This document shows positions 53,751 through 62,423 of a DNA stretch of 64,000 bases, piece after piece. Positions within the stretch are counted from its first letter, which is position 1, and the number at the start of each line of letters is the position of its first letter. Both the position numbers and the translations under genes were made by a program. The stretch is from Sordariomycetes sp. S80-01Y. Its lineage: Eukaryota > Ascomycota > Sordariomycetes. A model generated the notes under the pieces. The model was not told the origin of the DNA. It saw nothing but the letters and a program-made list of their open reading frames with translations, and ran no database searches. The stretch spans positions 1,612,001 through 1,676,000 of the forward strand of contig JAXQJY010000029.1 of the NCBI GenBank assembly GCA_037042185.1. The letters are read 5' to 3'.

Positions 53751-54995
53751 CTAACGAGCCTTCTTGTTGGGCTTCATGAAGATGCTTGGTGCCTTCCGCT
53801 TTGCAGGGAGGGGCGAGAGAGCTGTCGAGGGTTGAGATGGCGTTGGCTCCTTTGGAGCGGCCGTTTGCCCCGATTGCTTCATCTTGTTGGCCAAAGATGA
53901 AGAAGTAGACGATCTGGACGGAGACTGATGGGTAGTCTTCTTGACCGGGGACTTGGCAGCAGCAACAGGGCGTTCCCTCGTCTCTTCCGTCCTCGGCGGA
54001 AGTCGTTTCTGGATGGGACGAGACACAGAAGTGCGTTCCTTCGTCTCTTCCGTCCTCGGTGACTCTCTTTTCTGGACGGGACGAGCCACAGACGCCGTCT
54101 TCGGCCTCGACTTCAGCAACGAAGTAGATGCGCTTGACGACAGAGGCTTCTTAGACGGTTCAGGAGCTGGCTTGGAGAAGGGCTTGGCTTTTCGAGGCGT
54201 TCTGCCTTCAAGTTCGTCAAAAAGATCATTATCGTCATCGTCGTCGTCGTCACTGATGAAGGTGGCTCGCTCCTCGTGCGCCCTGACAGCTTCGGACACC
54301 CTTGGCCTCCTCTCGGTCGGAATGGAAGATGGCTGAGCAGCCCGGCGATACTCATTAACCATGCCAGGAGGTGCCCTCGTAATCTGCGTCTGGGCTTTGG
54401 GTGCCCCTATAACCCGTGACAAGCTCCCGTGATAGTTTGCAATGTCTTTGGCCTCTCGACGGACCTTCTTCATGACGCCCCTCCCAGTCGAAGTCTTCGT
54501 ACGAGTCCCAGCCGTAAAGTTCATGTTCATCGCGCTGCTCGACGAGCCGCGTCCCCAGCCAGTCTTCTTCGCCCCTGTTGCCCCATTTCGAGGCAGCTGT
54601 TTCCTGTTGACGATCAGACTCGTGTTCTTCGCCCTGTCCTCCTTCAACCCCGCCATCGCAGCCCTAAGCTGCCGATCGCTCTCCTCTTTCTTCTCATCGT
54701 GCTCCCTCTTGTACTTCTTGTAGACCTTGTACCATTTGCTCGGATCCGACGGTTTGTACGCCTTGGCTTTGAACTCGAGCGGGAAATCCTTCTCGATGAG
54801 CTTCAGCCAGAGCTCGCCCGTCTGACCTTCGATTTGGGGGGAGTTGACTTCTATGCGCCGGAGCTGTTCGGCGTGTTCGACGCGGAGGAGTATGTGCCGG
54901 AGTTTCTCGTAGGGCAGGTCGGCGATGCTGTCGAGCTCTTTGATGTTCTTGATGCAGATGCGGGAGCATATCTCGACAAGTGACTTGACGGGCAT
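53751..54995 (-). CDS. ELA1: Elongin A-like protein
   Basis: Elongin A domain protein (RNA polymerase II transcription factor SIII subunit A). In yeast Ela1 with Elc1 and Cul3 forms a ubiquitin ligase for stalled Rpb1. Intronless, 414 residues. The Elongin A domain is at residues ~1-110: SLVEICSRICIKNIKELDSIADLPYEKL, then ILLRVEHAEQLRRIEVNSPQI and LWLKLIEKDFP, followed by WYKVYKKYKRE. The start contains the BC-box/F-box-like L-x(3)C region. The rest is disordered, basic and Ser/Pro-rich, with an acidic run (ISDDDDDDDN) and a 21-residue tandem duplication. Divergent from TFG2, another Pol II factor. Confidence 0.92.
   Translation of the reverse strand: MPVKSLVEICSRICIKNIKELDSIADLPYEKLRHILLRVEHAEQLRRIEVNSPQIEGQTGELWLKLIEKDFPLEFKAKAYKPSDPSKWYKVYKKYKREHDEKKEESDRQLRAAMAGLKEDRAKNTSLIVNRKQLPRNGATGAKKTGWGRGSSSSAMNMNFTAGTRTKTSTGRGVMKKVRREAKDIANYHGSLSRVIGAPKAQTQITRAPPGMVNEYRRAAQPSSIPTERRPRVSEAVRAHEERATFISDDDDDDDNDLFDELEGRTPRKAKPFSKPAPEPSKKPLSSSASTSLLKSRPKTASVARPVQKRESPRTEETKERTSVSRPIQKRLPPRTEETRERPVAAAKSPVKKTTHQSPSRSSTSSSLANKMKQSGQTAAPKEPTPSQPSTALSPLPAKRKAPSIFMKPNKKAR
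53971..54096. repeat. 63-bp tandem duplication inside ELA1
   Basis: Two diverged 63-bp units starting near 53971 and 54034, beginning CGTTCC(C/T)TCGTCTCTTCC on the plus strand. They encode 21-residue repeats of the type RP(V/I)QKR-x-PRTEET(K/R)ER in the disordered tail of Elongin A. The period is a multiple of three, so the frame is kept. Confidence 0.75.
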
Positions 54996-55691
54996 CTTCC
55001 TGGCTGAGCTTGCTCGTTATGTGCGGATGAATTGATGTTTGAACGGCCGAATGAATCCACACTAGGTTATTGGGAAGTCGGTAGTATGGGCGGCAGGCTC
55101 GAAAACGGGTGTTGTTGCGTTGGCGGCTGAAGGAGTCATGTCGAGCTATGTGTCCGCTGTAGCGACCGCTTTGTTCTCGATAGAACGCGATGAGGGGGGT
55201 TGATTCACAATAGAAACAATGCAAATTCAAGCTGTGGCCGTGCTACATCGCTGAAGGAGGCGTTTGTAGGGCTCCGAGACTTCACTCGGTTCAATACTGA
55301 GATAAGGTATTAGTCCAGTTCAAGGTTGAATGGTAGAGGGAAGCTGGGAGGCTGACCTCACTGACCAGTGGGGCAAACATCCCAAGCGCTGCTGAGCTTA
55401 TCCCTTTCGAGTTTAGTGGCCTCTTTGTTCCGTTGTAAATTTAGCTCCGCAGGGCGAGCGCATGTGGGTCGTGCGTCAACGTCGCGCTCCAGCACCAGGC
55501 TGCGCGAGCAGCAGCTCGATTTGACATTTGACTTCCCTTGGTAATCGTATCTCACGCTCGCCTCCCACCTCTGCGAATCCATCAACGTCCCTCGCTTCTA
55601 GATCACACACCTGACGCAGTGTGTGAAGTGCCTCCGCCCGCCCACAAGCTCTGCGACTGCGCGCTCGATTACGCTCCGAACCAGTTACATC
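54996..55691. other. Divergent promoter, ELA1 and TFG2
   Basis: 696 bp shared upstream of two RNA polymerase II factors. No gene seen; I noted no clear shared motif. Confidence 0.5.
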
Positions 55692-56862
55692 ATGGCGACT
55701 GCTCCGATGAAGAAAGAGGAGCCAGCGTCGCCAGAGCCGATGAGCAGCGACGAGGAGGACATCTACGAAGACGCAGGCGATCTCGAATTCTACGACAAGA
55801 CCCAGCCGACCAACGAGCAGATCTACTCGGCGCGGCTGCCGGACTACCTCTGGAAGAAGTGGGCGTCCGTGGTGGAGAGGATGCAGGACGATGAGCAGAT
55901 TCAACTGGGCACGTTGCGGACTTGGGAAGAGACAGATAAAGACGGGAACCGAAATAGCGTAAGTGATGCGCCGCGCGTCCGCGCACGTGCTGTCGCTGAC
56001 TTCCTCGTTACAGAAGCTGCGCATGCTGCTCAACGACAGCATCCCCGAGCACCAGGGAGCGCCGAAGGAGTATGACCTGGAGGTGCTGGAGAATGGAGTG
56101 AAGAACACATTCGTGTTCAGCGAGAGGGACCTGCCGCGGTTCGCTGCCAAGGAGAGGGCGCGAAGAGAAGCAATGGCCCTGGATCTACCGCAGTCCGTCA
56201 CGAAGACCAAGGAGGGACGCATTGAGAAGAGGAATGCGAAGGGTGGGAGGAGCGAAGGCTACGGCTACCATATACCGAGTAAGCCGTCCTCTATCCTGGG
56301 TGGAGCTGTTCACTAACTGTTTGCCACAGAGCAAACGAAGATGGTGGGCAAGATTCGCTACGACCTGCGGTGCGAACCAAAGGACAAGGCCGAGGAGGAC
56401 CGGATGGTCATGCAACAGCTGCGAGACATGGAGCATCGCCATGCGGGCATGCATATCCTCAGTCGGAACAAGGCCGCAGCCATCACCAACGTCGGCGCCG
56501 TCGGCCAAAGCCAGTTCAAGGGATTCATCAAGAACGCCGCTCAGCAGAACAAGCCCAAGAAGGGCGAGCACGTCAAGAATGCCCGTATTCCCAAGGATCA
56601 GCTGCTGGATCTTATCTTCACTGCCTTCCGCGAGTTTGAGTACTGGCCCATGACGGCCCTGCGACTCCGCACGCAGCAGCCAGACGCGTACCTGCGTCAA
56701 GTGCTCGAGGAGGTTGCTGTGCTGAACAAAACGGGTCCGTTTGCGAACAAGTGGTCCTTGAGCGATGCATACAAGGACCAGGGCGCTGGTGCGAAGCCTG
56801 AGGCGGCCGAGGAAGTTGAGGATGAAGAGGACGATGAGGAGGAGATGGAGGATGTGGTCTAG
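55692..56862 (+). CDS. TFG2: Transcription factor IIF subunit beta (Tfg2)
   Basis: Small subunit of TFIIF, which escorts RNA polymerase II into the pre-initiation complex. Exons 55692-55958, 56014-56278 and 56330-56862 (55- and 51-nt introns) encode 354 residues. The N-terminus is acidic. The dimerisation domain contains ARLPDYLWKKWASV and LGTLRTWEE, joined by splicing to KLRMLLNDSIPEHQGAPKEYDLEV. Middle block KMVGKIRYDLRCEPK follows the second splice. The winged-helix domain holds ARIPKDQLLDLIFTAFREFEYWPMTALRLRTQQPDAYLRQVLEEVAVLNKTGP. The tail is very acidic. Good match over the whole length. Divergent from ELA1. Confidence 0.96.
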
Positions 56863-57410
56863 GGCGGTGCAGCTTGACCCGTCCACATCAAAGTCGTGCT
56901 CCTGCAGGGGTTGGGATGTTTTGAGAATGCGTTCTGGAGTTTGGCGTTTTGTACGGCATGGGCTAGGTTGGATTGGCGGTCCGCGATGGCTGATACCCGC
57001 TCATAGACAACAGGCACTTGGTAGAAGAGCAATAGTCTGAAAATGCATTGACAACTCTTCAAGATATATGAAGCAGGGTGAGGACACGAAAGATATTTGT
57101 GGTCTATCAAGCAGTGCAGTCCTCATGGACTCGACTTTCCAAAATATATCAGTACTCCAATAGTAAATGTCCTGCGCTACTACGGCTGGGCATTTCATCG
57201 AATGTTTCCATTAGCGTTCCAGGTATCGTAAGGTACGCATTGTCAGCGGGTCTGGTCTATCGAAACACCAGGCACTTGCGGCATCCCCGTCCACCACATA
57301 CAATAGACTCGTTTAACCTGCACCTCGCACTTCCGCAGTTACGGCTCGACGACTTCTTGCTCACATCTTCTCCGATTCGACGTCAGCAATATCAGCTTCT
57401 AAGCCCTGCA
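56863..57410. other. Intergenic, upstream of HAD phosphatase gene
   Basis: 548 bp. The plus-strand frame of the next gene stays open through it but without an ATG before 57411. No separate gene seen. Confidence 0.5.
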
Positions 57411-58400
57411 ATGAGGATACGTCTCACTCACACACTTTACTGGCCATTCTTTCTTTGTCGTAGTCCCCAACCACCCCTAATCTGCTCACCTCGCCATTTT
57501 TCGTCCTCACGATTGCTGCCGGCCATGGCAACCTCTAAATCGCGCGAGGCGATGCTCATGTTCGATTTCGACGGCACCATCACCGTCAAGGACACAATCG
57601 GGGTCCTCGCCGCGGGCGCCATCGATTGGCAGCGAACAAAGCGCGATCGGGAGTACACCGCGACGTGGGACGGGGTTGTCCAGGCATACCTGGACGACCT
57701 GAAGCGTTTCCAAGCCAGCTATGACCCCCCGGAATCCCAGAGGAAAAGTTTGGCGCGGGAGATGCAGTATTTGGATGCAGTGAGGCCGGTTGAGCACGCG
57801 TCTTTGACCAGAGTCGCGGAGTCTTTGGTGTTCGAAGGCCTCGAAGAACGAGACCTTCTTGACATTGGGGTCGCGGCGCGTGAGTCTGAACGAGTCACGG
57901 TACGCAATGGGTTTCCGGACCTACTGAATATGGCTCGGGAACGAGGCTGGCCTGTAGGCATATTGTCCGTGAATTGGTCATCCTCGTTTATCAGAGGGGT
58001 GCTCCGTGACCTGGACCCAGATCGGACAATCCGCATCTACGCCAACGAAATCGCTGCCGATGGCAAGATCCAGGGACCCCAGACCTACGAAGATCGAGGC
58101 AGGGGTCCGCTCGTGGACGCTGCTGGAAAGCTTGACTTCTGCAAGGATGGCAATTACATTTATTTTGGCGATTCGGCCACCGATCTGGCCTGTCTGGTAG
58201 AGCACAAGGGCGTCGTCATCTGCGACGATCCCAGCACCTCCAGCCTCATGGCCACGCTTTCTCGACTGGAAGACGCGGTCACTCCTCAGCACGTAAAGGA
58301 TCCAGCCGTAGATTTCCAAGGGGTCGACTCGGAATTCCTTTTCTGGGCTCGGGACTTCCGAGAGGTCATCGACAGTGGGGCTCTCGAACAAGCAACGTGA
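57411..58400 (+). CDS. HAD-superfamily phosphatase
   Basis: Haloacid dehalogenase-type phosphohydrolase related to phosphoserine phosphatase/MtnX-like enzymes; substrate not inferable. Intronless. From the ATG at 57411 it has 329 residues; from the ATG at 57525 (MATSKSREAMLMFDFDGT) it has 291. HAD motif I is MFDFDGTITVKD (Asp nucleophile) and motif II is probably the Ser/Asn in GILSVNWSSSF. The motif III lysine lies in the middle region, and motif IV is YFGDSATDLACL. The 38-residue extension (MRIRLTHTLYWPFFLCRSPQPP, then ICSPRHFSSSRLL) is basic, Ser-rich and lacks acidic residues, like a mitochondrial presequence, so the two starts could give mitochondrial and cytosolic forms. I list the longer form. 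Confidence 0.85.
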   Translation: MRIRLTHTLYWPFFLCRSPQPPLICSPRHFSSSRLLPAMATSKSREAMLMFDFDGTITVKDTIGVLAAGAIDWQRTKRDREYTATWDGVVQAYLDDLKRFQASYDPPESQRKSLAREMQYLDAVRPVEHASLTRVAESLVFEGLEERDLLDIGVAARESERVTVRNGFPDLLNMARERGWPVGILSVNWSSSFIRGVLRDLDPDRTIRIYANEIAADGKIQGPQTYEDRGRGPLVDAAGKLDFCKDGNYIYFGDSATDLACLVEHKGVVICDDPSTSSLMATLSRLEDAVTPQHVKDPAVDFQGVDSEFLFWARDFREVIDSGALEQAT

Positions 58401-58801
58401 GCTGCGCTTTGCGGCCGGGACGACCAATTCCTTCGCAGTCCTGGGACGCTCGCCTCGAAAATGCGGTTGCACGCATATGAGCGATATGGGAGATGGCCCA
58501 ATGCCAGCGGAGTGCCGGGCGTGGTTGGACGATGCGTGTAGGCGCATTTGTGTTTGCTTCTTTGTTCCTCATGCAGTTGCCCGTACAAACGGGGATACAC
58601 AGCTCTGGGTTTTGTTACGTTCATGCGTTCCATTCTTTCGAACGAGATGAATTGGGAACAGGTATTCGGTGCAGGCGTTTGGGTGAAAGTACTTCTTGAG
58701 CATGTCCTCCATCGTTCCCGATCGAAAGAGTTCGCTGCCTTACCCCTTTACCAAACGCAACATAACCCGTCTGCAATACACCAACCTGACACGGCAACAA
58801 G
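58401..58801. other. Intergenic
   Basis: 401 bp between the HAD phosphatase and the unknown gene, both on the plus strand. No feature seen. Confidence 0.5.
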
Positions 58802-59939
58802 ATGTGCATCCACAACCTCATAGTCTTTGCCTGCGCGCACGAGCAATGGGGTCCGCGGATGAGGTCTTGCATCATCGGCCAGGAGTTTGAAGCGGGCAAC
58901 CTCCCCCAAGACTGTGTGTTCAAGGCGCCACACGGGCTGAAGTCGATCAGGTCGTCGCACACATGCAACGGCTGCGCAGAAATTGAAGAGAAGCCTGCTG
59001 ATGCGGCACTAAGTACCGCATCAGACGTTGAGGATCGTGAAAGCCGGTCTGCGAGGTGTCTTGAGTTGCAAATCGAAAGGGCAACTAGGGAGGACAGGGA
59101 GCAGAGGTTCCGGGACGAGAGAGCTCATCTAGAAGAGATCAAGAGGCTCAGGAACCAGATGGTCTCCTGCTATGGTAACGTCTTTACTCAAACCGCCAAT
59201 AATGATGTCTGGATCCATTCGGACAATCTCGAGATCAATGAGAGTCCCAGTAGCGAGCCCGTTGAGATCGACAACCTCGAGGGAAACAGCAGGACGCTAC
59301 GAGACTCTGGTGTGGGTTTCGAAAACTTTAGCCCAGAAAACGTCTCTGATGTTGGCTACTGCACGAGCGATTCGCAACCAAATCAAGACGATCATTTCGC
59401 GGAGCCCACTGCCGCCACACTCCCTACAGAGATCGATCGTCGTCCTATCACACCTCCTGCGTCGAAGATCCCTAAAATTTCTACTAGGCGTTCGATACCA
59501 GGGACGCCGCCAAAACCTCGCCTAGCCCTGTCCGTGGCTAAATCCTCACCTCACAATGTCCAAGTGCTCACCACCACACCACCTTCATCCAAGAAGCAGA
59601 AAAGGCATAATCCAACTCGGATTCCTTCGCTCTCGAGCGCTGCATCGTCGCTCGTAGAGAAGACTGAGGCTGTTAAGGCAGCGCCGCATTCGCGGCTTGC
59701 TCTGCCCACCTCGAAGATTCCGTCTCTCCAAGTACAGACGCAGGAGACAGCTCTCAACCCCAAGCTACACAGGGCTGGTCACACACGTAAGTGAAACGCC
59801 TTATGTTACCCATTCCAAGGCTAACCTTGAGGTAGAGCGCAGACAGCGCGATTCAGGGTGCTGTTTTGGATCGAGCATCAGTAGCGTGGACTTAAGGCTC
59901 AGTGAATGGTTGGTCGATCAGGGGGGCGTTCAGGGCTAG
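58802..59939 (+). CDS. Unknown disordered protein with Cys-rich N-terminus
   Basis: I do not recognise the family. From the ATG (MCIHNLIVFACAHEQWGPRMR) an unspliced frame of 330 residues runs to 59794. A consensus intron sits just before that stop (59787-59835: GTAAGT donor, GCTAAC, TAG). Using it gives exon 2 at 59836-59939 and a 362-residue protein ending SSVDLRLSEWLVDQGGVQG. The N-terminal ~55 residues carry regularly spaced Cys/His (CIHN, CAHEQW, RSCIIG, PQDCVF, HTCNGC) and may bind zinc. A short charged helix follows (ERATREDREQRFRDERAHLEEIKRLRNQ), then a Ser/Pro/Lys-rich tail. It is probably a lineage-limited gene. Existence is moderately supported and the splice choice is an inference. 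Confidence 0.6.
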
Positions 59940-60080
59940 ACAGTGCATACATTTTGGTTTCCTTTGTTGAGCGAAGATCATTACCAGGGCGAGCAAAACA
60001 GATTTATTATTAAACAATAGATATCCCAACGGGGGCTGACACGCCGTCGACCATCTCTGCCCCTTTCCGTTGCAATCGCG

Positions 60081-62423
60081 TTACTGTCGACCGCCCGTGG
60101 CACGATCCAAGTTGAACGCAGCACTGATCAGGGCCAGGTGACTGAACGCCTGCGGTGTGTTCCCCAGCTGCTCGCCGCTTCTCGCAATCTCCTCGGAAAA
60201 CATACACAGATGGTTCGAGAAGCTCAGCATGTTCTCGAAGAGGTTGATGGCCCGGATGCGGTACTTGGGCTCGTAGACGCTTGCGCGGGTCATGGCTTCG
60301 ACGAGCCAGAATGTGCACATGCTGAAGGCGCCTTCGCGACCGCCAACCCCTGGGGATCGTCAGCTTTAGCTCATGGTCCCCGCTGCCAGATAAGCAAGCA
60401 GTACCAAGGGGAGTTCTCTCACCGTCCTCCGAGAGCTCAGTGTCATAGCGGTACACCAAGCCCGTGCTCGTCAGCCCACCTTTCTCGGGCGGTAGCAGGA
60501 TCCGGTCGAGGGTGTTTAGGAACCTGGGGTCGCAGGGCGAGATGAAAAAGACCAAGGGCGCGATGAGTATTGAAGAGTCGAGCATGGTGTTGTTCTCGTA
60601 GCTTTGGATGAAGCATTGCATCTCATTGTTGTAGCCTGAACCCGAGTCAGCTAATGATGAGTGAAGGTGCAAATCGAGGAGCTCACCTTTCTCCATGATC
60701 TCCTCGCATAGTTCGTCTCGCGCTTTGAGCCAAGCAGCCCGATTGGGGCATGGGAAGCACCGCTTCTCGGCTAGGCGAAGACCGCGGTCGAAGGCAACCC
60801 AGAGCATGATTTGTGAGTAGGTGAAGTGTTGTTTGTTGTTGCGCACCTCCCAGATCGACATATCAGGCTTGCCTAGGAGGGTCAAGACGTAGTCTGGGAT
60901 GTTAGTCCAACGCAAATAGACAAAGGGTCTCAGGGCTAAGAGATGCGAGAAGAGGTTGGCTTACCTAGCATCTCCCTCACAGCCTTCCAAACGTCCCAGG
61001 GTACCGGCTTTCCGTACTTGTTATACAGATAAATTCCGTCCATCAATTCCCCGTATATGTCAAATTGGTGGTGGAACGCTGCACCATTCCCGATCCTCAC
61101 GGGGCTGCTCCCCCGATACCCCTCCAAATGGTCCAAGGTCTGTTCAGGGATATCCGTCTCCCCGTGGATGGTGAACATGATGGGCAGGCCACCGTCAGGG
61201 GTTCGTGAGTGCACGAAGCGCTCCATCATGAAGTCCATGAAGGCGTCGGCCTCGGAACGGAAGCCTAGGCGGAGGAGAATGTAGATTGTGAAGGAAGAGT
61301 CGCGGACCCAGGTGTAGCGATAATCCCAGTTGCGGACGCCACCGATATCTTCGGGTATAGAGAACGTCGGGGCCGCTATGATTGCACCGGTAGGCTCTAC
61401 ATTTGTGAGTTTCAATGAACATGCAAAACCGTAGGAGACCGGTAGCTTACCGTAGGTCATCATCTTGAGTATCATCAGGCTTCTGGAGACAACCTCCATC
61501 CACCGCCCTTTGTACTTGCTCTGGGAAATGAAGTTGTACCAGAAGGTTTGCGTGTCGTGTTGCTTTTCATCCAAAACTAGTGTCGTGATGTTAGGCGTCA
61601 CATGTTCGGCGAGGTCGTTTCTCAGGACAAACGACATGGTCTGCCCTTCCTCAACCCTCACTCTAGCGACAAGACCTTCGCCGAGCATCCCCGGCTTCTT
61701 CACTTTTCGAAATGTGATGTTCGGGCAGCTATTCTCGTCCTCGCCCTTTTCAAGAGCCACATCGAGTTGAAGCTTGACGTCTCCGCTGTGGAAGGTTGCC
61801 ATCTTGCTCTGCCCGGAACAGGGCTGGTAAGTCTCATGTAGAAGCGTCGTAACATGCTCCTCCCTCGCATATCCGAATGCCGGGAAGATCTCTACGTCAA
61901 CATCCAGACTGCCCCTGATGCACTCGACTCTTCGGACGAGCCACCTTTTCAACTCCTCCTGTACTTTGGTGGCTTCCCGATACGCGCCTTGTTTGTATCC
62001 CCTCGTCATAACCTGGGCACTCTTCGGTCTGGGGAAGAAATCCACCAAGTCGACGACGCCGTCTTCGTGGATGTAGCGAGTCTGAAGGATGCATGATGAG
62101 GGGAGATACTGTTGCTTTGTGGTGCAGGTGAGGGATTGAGGGGGTGAGATGCTGAAGTAGCCGCCTTTGTTCTTGTCCAGGAGACGGCAGAAGATTGAGG
62201 GAGAGTCGAACACTGGCCTGTATGTCGATTAGTGTGATGAGATAGCGAGACGGAGTGAAATGGCCGTGAGAACTTACCAGCACATGTAGTCGATACTCCC
62301 ATCGAGTCCGACCAAGGCACAAGTGTGCATGTTGCCGATCATTCCGTAGTCTTCAATGGGCAGGTAACCTCCCGTCTGCGCCCTACGGGAGGCTCCCAGG
62401 TATGTTGGGCAAGTATTGGCCAT
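60081..62423 (-). CDS. Glycoside hydrolase family 15 protein (glucoamylase/trehalase type)
   Basis: GH15 protein of the bacterial-type glucoamylase/trehalase group; no signal peptide, so intracellular. Six exons: 62423-62278, 62217-61451, 61396-60965, 60893-60687, 60635-60423 and 60349-60081, giving 677 residues. The N-terminal start [39 protein letters not shown] spans intron 1 and is the usual substrate-site opening. The (alpha/alpha)6 barrel has [19 protein letters not shown], then [60 protein letters not shown] and [18 protein letters not shown]. Introns 2 (54 nt) and 4 (51 nt) are multiples of three and stop-free, so gene finders may keep them. Alpha-glucoside or trehalose hydrolysis is the family activity; the substrate here is unproven. 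Confidence 0.93.
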
